A DNA stretch of 64,000 bases from Flavobacterium branchiarum (GCF_030409845.1 NZ_JAUFQQ010000005.1:868001-932000), one strand, 5' to 3'; positions 51,433 to 61,374 are shown, counted from the stretch's first letter. A program made the numbers and translations. Notes: generated by a model not told the origin, from the letters alone.

Positions 51433-52068
51433 CTATACAAACTCCCCAATGTCAAAATCATTAATATTATTTTTCCGCAAATTGGAAGAACCAGAGTCCA
51501 TTTCTTTACCGGGAACACCACTGTCCAACAACGCTGCAATTTTCTGTGCAGCACCCTCCATTGAGTTTTCCAGTAGACTAAAAAGATCGGTTCCCTGTAT
51601 TTTCTGAACTATTCCCACCGCTGTTTCCTTCTGAGCTGTTTCCAATTTCTCTTTTTGGAGCAACATCCCCACGGTACTTAGTTCTTCAAAGGTAACCCCT
51701 GTGGCAAAACCGTTTTCTTCCTCATAAGTTCCATACCCGTTCCATTCTTCTTCCTCTTCCTCCAAATCAGGTTCGGTATTAAAAACTTCATCTAGCTCTT
51801 CCTGCGGAATTTCTTTAGCAAACCCTTTTAGGGATCTTTCTTCTTCAAAATTATCAGGTTTTTCCTCTTTATCTTCAAGTTGTCCTTTAGTGGTATTCTT
51901 TGGCGGAGAAAGGCGTTCAATCGGCTTGGGTTTTCCCATAATATCTAAAAATTCTCGCTTTTGACTAGGAATTTGCTTCTCCTGTTTTGGATTTCTTTTG
52001 ATAACCACCTTGTCCTGCAACAGCAGGACAATGACAATTAATAGGGATATAAGAATTGCTGTTTCCAT
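51433..52068 (-). CDS. traD: Conjugative transposon protein TraD
   Basis: 211 aa. One N-terminal membrane segment (residues 4-18, AILISLLIVIVLLLQ) leads to a long acidic, mostly disordered region and a short helical part ending near GTDLFSLLENSMEGAAQKI. This matches the usual TraD of Bacteroidota transposons in length and shape, and it lies between traC and the unknown protein. Confidence 0.8.
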   Translation of the reverse strand: METAILISLLIVIVLLLQDKVVIKRNPKQEKQIPSQKREFLDIMGKPKPIERLSPPKNTTKGQLEDKEEKPDNFEEERSLKGFAKEIPQEELDEVFNTEPDLEEEEEEWNGYGTYEEENGFATGVTFEELSTVGMLLQKEKLETAQKETAVGIVQKIQGTDLFSLLENSMEGAAQKIAALLDSGVPGKEMDSGSSNLRKNNINDFDIGEFV

Positions 52069-52070
52069 AG

Positions 52071-52343
52071 CTATAATTTAGGTTTGTCGATTGCGTTATA
52101 AATGGCTGTGAGTTCCTCTCCGAAATCCTCAAAATGGTATTTCAGCACATTGTGTAGGTAATCAGTAATAGTCAGTTTACCTCCACCCATCATAAAGACG
52201 ATAAGCGATAACTTTTCGTGAAACTCTGTACTGATATAGGCTGTTTTGCTATCTCTTGCCTTAACGCCTTTCGACTGAAGAAATTCAGTTTTGTACTGAT
52301 CTATTCTTAATGTTGCTTTCTTTTTTTGTTTTGTATTTTTCAT
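52071..52343 (-). CDS. traC: DUF3408 protein, TraC-like
   Basis: 90 aa from the ATG at 52343. The frame to 52427 overlaps the upstream gene. The core is YISTEFHEKLSLIVFMMGGGKLTITDYLHNVLKYHFEDFGEEL, a ribbon-helix-helix-like DUF3408 domain shared with the neighbouring gene. It is a probable DNA-binding or regulatory partner of TraA (ParA). It starts 11 bp inside the stop region of the preceding gene, so the two are coupled. Confidence 0.82.
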   Translation of the reverse strand: MKNTKQKKKATLRIDQYKTEFLQSKGVKARDSKTAYISTEFHEKLSLIVFMMGGGKLTITDYLHNVLKYHFEDFGEELTAIYNAIDKPKL

Positions 52344-52353
52344 AATGAAACTA

Positions 52354-52758
52354 TTATATAATAGGTTTATATCTTTCATTGAAATAGTCGGTAATATCAT
52401 CACCAAATTCCTTGAAATGATGTTCAAGAATACTATCTATATATGAATAAAGAGTAGTTTTATCTTCCCGTGTGAGTTGAACAATGCGGATTAATCTTTC
52501 ATGATATTCAGGACGGATATAGACTACTTTACCGTTACGCCCTGACGGAAAGCGATTGACTAAAAAGGTTTCTTCATAATCTACTTTTTTGGTAGAAGTC
52601 GAACGAGATCGCTCACGTGGTTTGCTTTCTTTTATTTCCTCTTGTGATTTGGGAATTGGTTTGTCAGGGACAGGCTGGTCACCGCTCATGATGTTCATCA
52701 GGTATTCCTCATCAACATCCGGTTTCTCAAAGTCTTTTCGTTTGTTATCTGTTGCCAT
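52354..52758 (-). CDS. traB: DUF3408 protein, TraB-like
   Basis: 134 aa. The N-terminal half is charged and disordered. The C-terminal DUF3408 domain has VYIRPEYHERLIRIVQLTRED and LYSYIDSILEHHFKEFGDDI, similar to the next gene, so the two are tandem paralogues. It follows traA by 12 bp. Confidence 0.85.
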   Translation of the reverse strand: MATDNKRKDFEKPDVDEEYLMNIMSGDQPVPDKPIPKSQEEIKESKPRERSRSTSTKKVDYEETFLVNRFPSGRNGKVVYIRPEYHERLIRIVQLTREDKTTLYSYIDSILEHHFKEFGDDITDYFNERYKPII

Positions 52759-52770
52759 ACATCATCGGTT

Positions 52771-53538
52771 TTACAGGTGAATAATTTTTAAAAATTCCTG
52801 CACAAAAGCATCCATGCGGGTGGTTTTCAGCAATTGCGGTTCGGCAGGGAGCAGACTGGAACGGAATACATAATTTCCTGTATCGTCTGTTTCTTTTCGG
52901 AAACGCTTGCTGTCCATAATGCGAGTTTCCATAATTGGCAATCCCAACTCCTCTATGACATTTTGATATGCGTCGTACAAACCTGTTTTTTCCCTACCAT
53001 CTACTTGATTCCAAAACAACCATATTGCCAGATCTTTGTTTCCGGTTTCTGTTTCTGGTAAGTGAAGAAAGGCCTTGGTAAAGCCCAATGTACTTTCTAC
53101 CACCAGTCGATCTGCCGTAATCGGTGAAAACACAAAATCCATCGTTTTTAAAGTCGATAATACTCCCTTTGTATTTGCAGTTCCAGGAAGGTCGAAAAAG
53201 ATAATATCCGGCTCTACCTTCGATTTTTCTGTCTGCTCAAATGCGTTTTCCAATGCGTTTTCCGCTTTGCTCTTGACGATGGTGTAGGCCTTCTTATTGA
53301 TAGTCTGAAACTGCTTCATAGCAGCTTTCTTGTGATAGTCATTTTCCATGACCGTTTTTAAATCCCTCGCACGCATATTGGTTAAACTGTGTTGCGGAAA
53401 GTCGCAATCCATTACTAGTACGTTGTAACCTAAACGGTAGTGCAGCACACTAGCCAACAGCGTAGTGATCGTTGATTTGCCTACACCTCCCTTTTGTGTG
53501 TAGAAGCTGATTTTTAAAGTTTTCTTTGTCGTTTCCAT
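52771..53538 (-). CDS. traA: ParA-family ATPase TraA
   Basis: 255 aa MinD/ParA ATPase. The deviant Walker A KGGVGKST is at residues 16-23 in FYTQKGGVGKSTITTLLAS. Then come VLVMDCDFPQHSL, IIFFDLPGTANTKGVL (Walker B) and FVFSPITADRLVVEST. It is the first gene of the tra operon and should work with the two DUF3408 proteins in positioning or partition of the element. Confidence 0.92.
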   Translation of the reverse strand: METTKKTLKISFYTQKGGVGKSTITTLLASVLHYRLGYNVLVMDCDFPQHSLTNMRARDLKTVMENDYHKKAAMKQFQTINKKAYTIVKSKAENALENAFEQTEKSKVEPDIIFFDLPGTANTKGVLSTLKTMDFVFSPITADRLVVESTLGFTKAFLHLPETETGNKDLAIWLFWNQVDGREKTGLYDAYQNVIEELGLPIMETRIMDSKRFRKETDDTGNYVFRSSLLPAEPQLLKTTRMDAFVQEFLKIIHL

Positions 53539-54078
53539 TATTTAAAAATTTATTGATGCTTTTCTTTAAATCGGTACAGGCAAACAAAAACCTTCATTTG
53601 TACCTTTCTTTGTTCTAATATTTCTTTTTTACCTTTTGCGTAATTGCTTGTCGTTTTTCCCTTTTTCATTCACATGAAACCTGATTGTAAAATTTCAATC
53701 CGTGAAGTTTTGCAGGTAGAAATATGCTTTACTTCAGTTAAACTTTCTTTTCTGCTTTTCTTATTTACCGCTTTTACGTTTTAGCGTTTTTATATTTTTA
53801 AAACTTTATGCTTTTATTTTTTACAGGATTTGCACAGATACATATCTCTTTTTTTACTTTTTTCTTTACTGTTTTTTTCAAAGCTTTCTGTAGAACCTTG
53901 AAACAAAGAAAGCGATTAATAGAGGTGGTTTTTAAAGCGTTGTACACTTTGGCTTTTAACGGAATACTTTGGCAGTATTCTATATATCAATAGTTTATAA
54001 AATCAACCTTTACTTTGCAAAGGGGGTTTTTCTGACGGTTTGATAGAATGCTATTCCATCAAGAAAGGTAAAATAAGA
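53539..54078. other. AT-rich divergent intergenic region between traA and mob genes
   Basis: No credible gene. A 61-codon Phe-rich frame at 53808-53993 is low-complexity AT coding by chance. The region should contain the tra promoter (minus) and the mob promoter (plus), but no clean TAnnTTTG box was found. Poly-T tracts dominate. Confidence 0.5.
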
Positions 54079-54250
54079 AGCAGCATGAAGCTGCTTTTTC
54101 CACTAAATAGAATCCGTCCCGCAGGGCGGATTTTCTATTCACCAGAATAGAGCAAGTTATGTTTTGAGGCACTCGAAACGTATTTCGTGCCCCAAAACAA
54201 CTTGCCCTGCCGGGAGCCGAAAAACACCCTCCAAAGTCGGGGTTTTATAA
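54078..54250 (+). other. Candidate oriT (stacked hairpins before the mob genes)
   Basis: In order: AAGCAGC-ATGAA-GCTGCTT (54078-54096), AATCCGTCC-CGCA-GGGCGGATT (54111-54132), TCTATTC-ACCA-GAATAGA (54134-54151), and a long imperfect inverted repeat. That last one has arms GCAAGTTATGTTTTGAGGCAC (54152-54172, one base beyond a perfect pairing) and GTGCCCCAAAACAACTTGC (54187-54205) around GAAACGTATTTC. CCGA...TCGG pairs follow. The position directly before the relaxosome and relaxase genes is where oriT lies in related elements. The nick site was not located. Confidence 0.55.
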
Positions 54251-54270
54251 AATTTTAAAATGGATTTGTG

Positions 54271-54714
54271 ATGAATGAGAACAGTAACAACAAACAGAAC
54301 AAAGGCGGACGTAAGCCAAAGCTAAACCCAAGCACGCACCGCCATGTTTTTCGTCTGAATGACGAAGAGAATGCGAAACTCCTGTCGCTTTTTGAAGCGT
54401 CAGGTATAAGCAACAAAGCAAAATTTATTATTTCTCTTTTACTACAACGGGAGATTAAGACGGTTAAAATTGATGTAGCTGCTATGGATTACCATGCACA
54501 ACTGACCAAATTATACAGCCAGTTTAGAGCAGTTGGTATAAATTATAACCAGATAGTGAAGATACTTTATCGCAATTTTTCAGAGAAGAAAGCCGCTGCT
54601 TATCTCTTTAAATTGGAAAAGCAAACCGCAGAAATGGCGACATTATGTCAACAAGTTATCCAATTAACGCAGGAGTTTGAAACAAAATACCTATACAAAA
54701 GCGAAGAAAAATGA
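54271..54714 (+). CDS. mobA: Relaxosome accessory protein MobA-like
   Basis: 147 aa from the ATG at 54271, with a GTG one codon upstream. It has a basic N-terminus (GGRKPKLNPSTHRHVFRL), then a ribbon-helix-helix-like segment (LFEASGISNKAKFIISLLL) and VGINYNQIVKILYRNF, the typical accessory-protein motif that binds oriT and aids the relaxase. The stop overlaps the relaxase start by 4 bp. Confidence 0.87.
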   Translation: MNENSNNKQNKGGRKPKLNPSTHRHVFRLNDEENAKLLSLFEASGISNKAKFIISLLLQREIKTVKIDVAAMDYHAQLTKLYSQFRAVGINYNQIVKILYRNFSEKKAAAYLFKLEKQTAEMATLCQQVIQLTQEFETKYLYKSEEK

Positions 54715-56012
54715 TAGCAAAAATTGGAAAAGGTGCGAACATGATCGGAGCAATTTCTTACAATCTGCTTAAAGTGCACGAGGAAAATGGACATGTTTTG
54801 CTCACGAATAAGATACCCGAAGTGCTGAACGACAACTACACTACCGCTTTTCTCAACCGCTATTTCGAGCCTTATTTGCTGGCAAATAACAAAACAGAAA
54901 AGCCTGTTCGTCACATTTCGCTGAATCCTGACCCTGCGGATAAGGTTAGTGATGAGCAGTTCAGAAATATAGCGGAGCAATACATGCAAGAAATGGGTTA
55001 TGGCAATCAGCCGTATGTGGTATTCAAGCATACCGATATTGAACGCACCCATATACATATCGTAACCACCTGCGTGCAACTCAACGGTGCAAAAATACCG
55101 GACAGTTATGATCATCCACGTTCAATGGCTGTATGCAGGAAATTGGAACAGCAATATGATTTGAAGCCCGCTACAGAGCAATACCAGTCAAATAGTGACC
55201 GAATTTTTAAATCCGTGGATTATACCAAAGGAGATATAAAAAGCCAAATAGCATCCGTTACCCGCCACTTGCCCAAATATTATCAGTACCAAAGTCTAGG
55301 AGCTTACAACGCTTTACTTTCTCTTTTTAATATAACTTCCGAAGAAGTTAAAGGTGAATTACACGGTCAACCAAAACAGGGTTTAGTGTATTTTGCTTTA
55401 AATGAGTATGGACAAAAGGCAAGTAATCCGTTCAAGTCTTCACTGTTTGGCAAAGAAGCAGGAATGACCCAGCTTGAAAAACACTTTGAAAAATCAAAGG
55501 AAAATATGAAAACCAACCCTGCAAAAGAGGTGCTTAAAAATACTATTGAAGCTGGTATGCATACATCCAATAATGAAACAGATTTTAAGAAGCAGCTATT
55601 GGAGCAGGGCATTAATACCGTTGTCCGCAGGAATGATGAAGGTCGTATTTATGGAATGACTTTTATAGACCACGAAAGCCGTACCGTATGGAACGGCTCG
55701 CAATTGGGTAAAAATCTATCTGCTAATGTATTTAATAAATGGTGGGATGAACAGGCAATAGAAAATAGGAAGCAAACCACAAATGACAATACAACACATT
55801 CAAGCCGCTCATCCCAGAATAATACTAAGGAAGAGTCCGAAACACCACACGAGCTTTTTGATTTTCTGAACAAGGAACAACCTGCCTATAATGAGCCTGA
55901 TCTGATAGAGGGGTTGGGCAGTCTGCTTCCCGATGTACAGGACGAAGATTACGAGGAACAAGAATTTGCCAATAGAATGAAGAAGAAAAGGAAACGAAAA
56001 AGAGGTAAATAG
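54711..56012 (+). CDS. mobB: Relaxase, MOBP-like
   Basis: 433 aa. It nicks oriT and leads the strand into the recipient. Tyr17 in AISYNLLKV is the candidate catalytic residue. RHISLNPDP and the HxDxxxxHxH motif with His107, Asp109, His114 and His116 (FKHTDIERTHIHIV) bind the metal. The C-terminal third is charged and disordered, ending KKKRKRKRGK. It is coupled to mobA upstream and to the T4 coupling protein gene 107 bp downstream. Confidence 0.93.
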   Translation: MIAKIGKGANMIGAISYNLLKVHEENGHVLLTNKIPEVLNDNYTTAFLNRYFEPYLLANNKTEKPVRHISLNPDPADKVSDEQFRNIAEQYMQEMGYGNQPYVVFKHTDIERTHIHIVTTCVQLNGAKIPDSYDHPRSMAVCRKLEQQYDLKPATEQYQSNSDRIFKSVDYTKGDIKSQIASVTRHLPKYYQYQSLGAYNALLSLFNITSEEVKGELHGQPKQGLVYFALNEYGQKASNPFKSSLFGKEAGMTQLEKHFEKSKENMKTNPAKEVLKNTIEAGMHTSNNETDFKKQLLEQGINTVVRRNDEGRIYGMTFIDHESRTVWNGSQLGKNLSANVFNKWWDEQAIENRKQTTNDNTTHSSRSSQNNTKEESETPHELFDFLNKEQPAYNEPDLIEGLGSLLPDVQDEDYEEQEFANRMKKKRKRKRGK

Positions 56013-56119
56013 AAACATCAAACCAAACAATGCCACCGAACGCCATCGGTTACCGTTTATCCAAAACCAACCCGAACAGACTCTAAATTCACTCTCTGTC
56101 ATTTTAATCATTACAAATT

Positions 56120-58120
56120 ATGCAAGGAGAAGACGATTTAAGAGGTTTAGCCAAGATTATGGCTTTCATGCGTGCGGTCAGTATCATCATTGTACTGATG
56201 CACTTTTACTGGTTCTGCTTTGGTTTCTTTTTGGAGCGTGGCTGGACATTAGAAATAATAGGCAAAATATTAGCCAACTTTAACCGAACGGCGGGGCTTT
56301 TTGCTCACAACCTTTACACCAAAATTTTCGCATTGGTATTGCTGGCATTAAGCTGTCTTGGAACCAAAGGTGTAAAGAACGAAAAAATAACATGGACAAA
56401 AATAAACACCGCCTTGGTAATTGGTTTTATTCTGTTTTTTCTCAATACACCTTTACTAAAACTGTCTCCCTTTATAGGTACATCTCTCTACATTTTTACT
56501 ACAGCATTAGGTTACATTTCTTTGATGAAGGCGGGTGTCTGGATTACCAGATTGCTCCGCACGAATTTAATGGATGATGTATTTAATAATGAGAATGAGA
56601 GTTTTCAGCAAGAAACCAAACTGATGAAAAACGAATATTCTGTAAACTTACCTACTAAATTTTATTACAAGGGAAAGTGGAATGAAGGCTGGATTAACGT
56701 AGTGAATCCTTTCAGGGCAACAATTGTATTAGGCACGCCAGGTTCAGGCAAATCATACGCAGTTGTAAATAATTATATTAGACAGCATATAGAAAAAGGG
56801 TTTTCAATGTATATCTATGATTTTAAATTTGACGACCTTTCTACTATTGCATATAACCATTTACTAAAACACCGAGATAAATACAAGGTACAGCCTCAAT
56901 TTTATGTTATTAATTTTGATGATCCTCGTAAAAGTCATCGTTGCAATCCACTTAACCCGGTTTTTATGACGGATATCTCTGATGCTTATGAAGCTGCTTA
57001 CACGATTATGTTGAATCTTAATAGAAGCTGGATCCAGAAGCAAGGGGATTTTTTCGTTGAATCACCAATTATTTTGCTGGCAGCAATCATCTGGTTTCTG
57101 AAAATCTATGACAGCGGCAAATACTGCACTTTTCCACACGCTATTGAATTACTGAATAAAAAATACTCTGATGTATTCACTATTCTGACGTCTTATCCTG
57201 ATTTGGAAAATTATTTATCGCCCTTTATGGATGCTTGGCAGGGCGGAGCACAAGACCAACTGCAAGGACAGATTGCTTCTGCTAAAATCCCATTATCAAG
57301 AATGATTTCTCCACAATTATATTGGGTAATGACCGGTGACGACTTTTCTCTGGATATCAACAATCCGAAGGAGCCTAAGATTTTATGTGTAGGTAATAAT
57401 CCAGACCGTCAAAATATTTACTCAGCGGCATTGGGTTTATATAATTCAAGAATTGTGAAACTCATTAATAAAAAAGGACAGTTAAAGAGTTCTGTCATCA
57501 TCGATGAGTTACCGACAATTTATTTTCGAGGATTGGATAACCTGATTGCAACGGCCAGAAGTAATAAAGTGGCAGTATGTTTAGGCTTTCAAGACTATTC
57601 TCAATTAATCCGTGATTATGGAGATAAAGAAGCTAAAGTAATTCAGAACACTGTCGGTAACATTTTTAGTGGTCAGGTAGTGGGAGAAACTGCTAAAAAT
57701 CTTTCGGAACGTTTCGGGAAAGTGTTGCAAAAACGTCAAAGCTTGACAATTAACAGGAATGATAAATCTACTTCAATATCCACACAGTTAGATAGCTTAA
57801 TACCTGCATCTAAGATTTCTACACTTACACAAGGAATGTTCGTGGGAGCTGTTTCCGACAATTTTGACGAACGTATTGAACAGAAGATTTTTCATTCTGA
57901 AATTGTAGTAGATAACGACAAAGTTGCTGCCGAAACCAAAGCTTTTAAAAAAATACCAGAGATTTTATCTTTTAACGATTCACATGGAGCTGATAATATG
58001 AAAGAACAAATTGAAGCTAATTACAAGCAGGTAAAGAAAGATGTTATAGGTATTATTGCAAATGAAATAGATCGAATCAAGAATGATTCTAATTTAACGC
58101 ACTTACTTAAAGACCTATAG
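56120..58120 (+). CDS. mobC: Type IV coupling protein, YWFCY-type (MobC/TraG)
   Basis: 666 aa. The N-terminal YWFCY-like motif (FYWFCFGFF, residues 29-37) and four membrane helices end near residue 145. Walker A GTPGSGKS is at 205-212, and the Walker B region SVIIDELPTIYFRGLD is followed by SNKVAVCLGFQDYSQL. It delivers the relaxase-DNA complex to the TraG/TraJ channel. It is last in the mob operon, and a perfect terminator follows. Confidence 0.93.
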   Translation: MQGEDDLRGLAKIMAFMRAVSIIIVLMHFYWFCFGFFLERGWTLEIIGKILANFNRTAGLFAHNLYTKIFALVLLALSCLGTKGVKNEKITWTKINTALVIGFILFFLNTPLLKLSPFIGTSLYIFTTALGYISLMKAGVWITRLLRTNLMDDVFNNENESFQQETKLMKNEYSVNLPTKFYYKGKWNEGWINVVNPFRATIVLGTPGSGKSYAVVNNYIRQHIEKGFSMYIYDFKFDDLSTIAYNHLLKHRDKYKVQPQFYVINFDDPRKSHRCNPLNPVFMTDISDAYEAAYTIMLNLNRSWIQKQGDFFVESPIILLAAIIWFLKIYDSGKYCTFPHAIELLNKKYSDVFTILTSYPDLENYLSPFMDAWQGGAQDQLQGQIASAKIPLSRMISPQLYWVMTGDDFSLDINNPKEPKILCVGNNPDRQNIYSAALGLYNSRIVKLINKKGQLKSSVIIDELPTIYFRGLDNLIATARSNKVAVCLGFQDYSQLIRDYGDKEAKVIQNTVGNIFSGQVVGETAKNLSERFGKVLQKRQSLTINRNDKSTSISTQLDSLIPASKISTLTQGMFVGAVSDNFDERIEQKIFHSEIVVDNDKVAAETKAFKKIPEILSFNDSHGADNMKEQIEANYKQVKKDVIGIIANEIDRIKNDSNLTHLLKDL

Positions 58121-58232
58121 ATAAACTACACTTCTCTTAGTAGTGTTAATGCTCACTAAGCTTTTTTTCAACCTTTTAATAATACTGAATAAATAATTAT
58201 TAGAATCATTGATGCACTATTCTGTTTAGAAC

Positions 58233-58270
58233 AAGCTACAGTAAATAGAGGTATTTACTGTAGCTTTTAA
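58233..58270 (+). terminator. Terminator of the mob operon
   Basis: Perfect 15-bp stem AAGCTACAGTAAATA / TATTTACTGTAGCTT with loop GAGG and a T run, 112 bp after the stop. The remaining gap to 58482 holds a 28-codon ORF at 58282-58368 that I cannot place. Confidence 0.85.
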
Positions 58271-58482
58271 ATTTTTATTATATGACTTTGTTCTTTCCCT
58301 TTTTAATAGAAAACGGTTTGACATTAGACGAATCTATTTCTTTTGTGATTCCTCATTTTTATGACTGATGGAAATACAAAATCTGTAAAAAATAGAAACT
58401 TTTTTATACTGAACACAAAAGAGGTATATTTTAAAATATTTAACAACTTCAATCAGGCAAAAAATTACGATACACAAAGTGA

Positions 58483-58902
58483 TTATTTATAATCCCCTCT
58501 TAGATTTCTCGAATTAAAAACAGGGAATAAATCCTCCTTTCCGAGGTATAGTTTAATTTTATTTAAGCTAGCAGCAAGTTCGTCCTTCTGAATGGGTTTC
58601 ATTAAGTATTCTATACTTACACTATTATTACTAAATGCTCTAAAAGTATATTCATCATAGGCAGTTGTAAATATTATCGGGCATTTAATAATTGACTGAT
58701 CGAATATGGAAAAACTAACCCCATCAGCCAAACATATATCCATTGTAATTAAATCTGGTGAATTGTTTAAATTTAACCAGGAAACTGCATCCTTAACTGT
58801 ATCAATTATTTGCAAAATTTCACAGTTAGGTTCCAATTCTTCTAACAATCTTTTTAGGCGACGAGCATTTAAGTCTTCATCTTCTATAATTAAAATTCTC
58901 AT
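58483..58902 (-). CDS. Stand-alone response-regulator receiver of LytTR type
   Basis: 139 aa. Acidic pocket Glu7/Asp8 (IIEDED), phosphoacceptor Asp55 in LITMDICLADG, Thr79/80 in FTTAYDEY, and Lys102-Pro103 in EYLMKP, all in receiver positions. AYDEYTFRAF is the pattern of LytTR-type response regulators, but the DNA-binding LytTR domain is missing and the protein stops soon after the receiver, at 139 residues instead of about 240. Either a true lone receiver or a truncation. No histidine kinase lies nearby. Confidence 0.75.
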   Translation of the reverse strand: MRILIIEDEDLNARRLKRLLEELEPNCEILQIIDTVKDAVSWLNLNNSPDLITMDICLADGVSFSIFDQSIIKCPIIFTTAYDEYTFRAFSNNSVSIEYLMKPIQKDELAASLNKIKLYLGKEDLFPVFNSRNLRGDYK

Positions 58903-59142
58903 ACTGTTTATAGATAGTGGTGATTAATTAAGTGAAAATTCTATTGGTATTATTGAAAATTAAATAGGACCTATTAAAAATGATTCTGACTTAAAGACAT
59001 TGCATACAAGACCCTATACACATTTGATCACTAGAAATACTTACATTAATTTGGTGTCATACGTACATGCTAATAACAATTGAACATCTTTGTCGATTTC
59101 AATCCCATTAACTTCGCTATATCAGCGTGAATTGTGTGTTGC

Positions 59143-60351
59143 TTATTCCGCTTTTAATTTATCCACAATGGTTTTGATTTCAGGTATAGCTTCATCCACA
59201 CCTATATAACCAACGTTTTTGTAACGTATAAAACCATTCTTGTCAATAAAGAATTTAGCAGGAAGTCCAGAAATTTTATAGGCAGCTGAAACAGGGCTTT
59301 TTCCAAGAACCTCGTCCTTTAAATCCATGTAAACATCAAATCGGTTTCCCCTTGCAATTAGCATCTTTTTAGCATCATCAGCAGCATTTGGGCTTTTTTC
59401 TTGGGTATGAATAAACATAAAAACAACGCTATCATCGTTTTTGTAGTAATCTACGGCCTTCTGCATACCCGGGAAAGAGGCTATGCAAGGCTGGCACCAA
59501 GTAGCCCAAAAGTCTAAGATAACGATTTTACCCTTTAGACTTTTTAACGAAACGCTTTTTCCGTTTAAATCTTTAAGTTCAAAATCTGGAGCCAATTGGT
59601 TAGTCTCCATTTTTGCTATTTTTGTCAATGTGCTATTATGGTCCACAGTTTCCATAGAATCGAGCAGAAATTCATAGCGTATCTCGTCACCATATTTATT
59701 TTGAAATAACTTTCTTGAAGCATCTTTGAATCTATCACTTCTATTTGCCGAAATTTTCAGTAATCTATTAACTTCATTGAAAGCATCCAGCTGTTTATCA
59801 GCTTCGATCAGTGCGAAAGGATAAATTTCAGCATCTGCACTTAAAAAATCAGACTTGTCTTCATTATTAGGCTTTAGATACTCCAATGCAGCTTTAAACT
59901 CCTTACGTTTATAGAGAATCAAACCGTAGTGAAAGTTGTTTGATCCAGTTTGACCCAAAAAAGGCTTTACAAGTTCTTCAGCATCATTCAGCATCCCAGC
60001 TTCGATAAGAGCTCGAGTAACTGTAGATAAACTGCTTGTCTTCCAACTTTTATTATTAATCTTATTCATCCAGTAGTTTGCCTTCTGAGCATCTCCTGCG
60101 TGGGCATAAGCTTTAGCGGCTATGTATCGGCCAGCATCTAATATCATGGCATCTCTTGGTTCCGATGCAGACTGCTTTTCCATTTGAACAAGCATTTTTT
60201 CAATGCTAATTGGATCTGTTTCAGATTTTATTGCATTATAGAGGTAAGTAGTTGACTGTTCCTCAACAACAATTTGCCCAATTGCTTTTATTGGAGTAGC
60301 CATTACTACTAAAAGCAAAATTGTCACGATAATCATACATTTTTTTTCCAT
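59143..60351 (-). CDS. TlpA-like thioredoxin-domain protein
   Basis: 402 aa with a signal peptide (IIVTILLLVVMATPIKAIG), so periplasmic. Residues 30-245 are helical, TPR-like repeats (AKAYAHAGDAQKANYWM, ALIEAGMLNDAEELV). Residues 250-400 are a thioredoxin fold with Cys286-Gln-Pro-Cys289 in FWATWCQPC and the cis-Pro segment ISGLPAKFFID. It is a disulfide oxidoreductase of the TlpA/ResA type. It is monocistronic and lies beside the AraC-RND block. It may support envelope stress or pump assembly, as inference. Confidence 0.85.
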   Translation of the reverse strand: MEKKCMIIVTILLLVVMATPIKAIGQIVVEEQSTTYLYNAIKSETDPISIEKMLVQMEKQSASEPRDAMILDAGRYIAAKAYAHAGDAQKANYWMNKINNKSWKTSSLSTVTRALIEAGMLNDAEELVKPFLGQTGSNNFHYGLILYKRKEFKAALEYLKPNNEDKSDFLSADAEIYPFALIEADKQLDAFNEVNRLLKISANRSDRFKDASRKLFQNKYGDEIRYEFLLDSMETVDHNSTLTKIAKMETNQLAPDFELKDLNGKSVSLKSLKGKIVILDFWATWCQPCIASFPGMQKAVDYYKNDDSVVFMFIHTQEKSPNAADDAKKMLIARGNRFDVYMDLKDEVLGKSPVSAAYKISGLPAKFFIDKNGFIRYKNVGYIGVDEAIPEIKTIVDKLKAE

Positions 60352-60445
60352 TTTCTTTTAATTAGGTTATCTATAGTAATAGACCACTAAAAACACAATT
60401 TGGGGGGGCAACTATCATTTTATTAATATCCTTCTATTAGCCTTA

Positions 60446-61318
60446 TTAATTTTTTCTGTATTCATTTGGTGTCATACCTACTTGTTTTTTGAAGAATTTA
60501 CCAAATGATGTGGCATCAGCATAGTTAAAATGTTCTGCCAATTCTTTAATGGTAATTTTTGAAGATTTAATAAGAGCCTTTGCTTCCGCTATAATATATT
60601 CAAAGACCCATTCGTTGACCGTCTTTCCTGTCTGTTGTTTTATGATCGTCGATAAGTATTTGGTCGATAATAATAGCTTTTCGGCATAGAACAATGTGTC
60701 TTTTTCATTCTTGTAGTGTTTAAATAAGAGCTGATAGAACTCCCAAACTAGTTTTTCCTTTTTTGTCAGGCCTTCGGTATTTAAATATGTATGGTTTTTT
60801 TCAATCAGCGCAAACTCGTACATGCCTGACAATAATGAATGCTGTATGATCTGTCTTCTGAACAAATTATCTTTCCGATTATATTTTTCAAGCAGATTAT
60901 CATAAAGCTTTAATAATATATTATATTCTTCAATATCGGCTTTAAAATAAGACGTCTGTCTTGCATCGGGATAGAGATATGAAGCATCGAAAGCAGCGAC
61001 GAACTCAAGAGATATTAACATATATTTCATCATAAAATCACTGCTTATTTCTTCTGGCACATATTGGATGATAGTGCCGGGAGAGAGTGCTATGACGTCT
61101 CTTTCAGATAGCGGAACAGATTTTAAGTTGACTTTCATATTACCGTTCCCTTTTATACATATACCAACAAGTAAGGAATTAATCTTTACCGGATGTTCGA
61201 GCGTTATTCCAATAATATCTTCACTTGTATCTGATATCGCAAAATCGTTCCTCAGATTATCATCCGCCAAATTCAGGTGTGAAACTTCCAAGGTGTAAAT
61301 AGTTTTTTGTTTCATCAT
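60446..61318 (-). CDS. AraC-family transcriptional regulator
   Basis: 290 aa from the ATG at 61318, with another ATG next to it. The C-terminal 100 residues hold the two helix-turn-helix motifs of AraC (FYAEKLLLSTKYLSTIIKQQ and ITIKELAEHFNYADATSFGK, ending FKKQVGMTPNEYRKN). The N-terminal half is a probable ligand domain. It is divergent from the RND operon, so it is its likely regulator. A -7 box at 61375-61382 precedes it. Confidence 0.88.
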   Translation of the reverse strand: MMKQKTIYTLEVSHLNLADDNLRNDFAISDTSEDIIGITLEHPVKINSLLVGICIKGNGNMKVNLKSVPLSERDVIALSPGTIIQYVPEEISSDFMMKYMLISLEFVAAFDASYLYPDARQTSYFKADIEEYNILLKLYDNLLEKYNRKDNLFRRQIIQHSLLSGMYEFALIEKNHTYLNTEGLTKKEKLVWEFYQLLFKHYKNEKDTLFYAEKLLLSTKYLSTIIKQQTGKTVNEWVFEYIIAEAKALIKSSKITIKELAEHFNYADATSFGKFFKKQVGMTPNEYRKN

Positions 61319-61374
61319 CACATTATCTTTTAAGACAAATAAACCATTTTTTTCAATTTATCCGTCTATTATTC

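Noticed and set aside
40892..53538. traP and traH genes
   Set aside because: No matching genes were found in this span. The order goes from traO to traQ and from traG to traI.
53808..53993. Phe-rich 61-codon frame before oriT
   Set aside because: Low-complexity AT-rich chance coding with no family resemblance.
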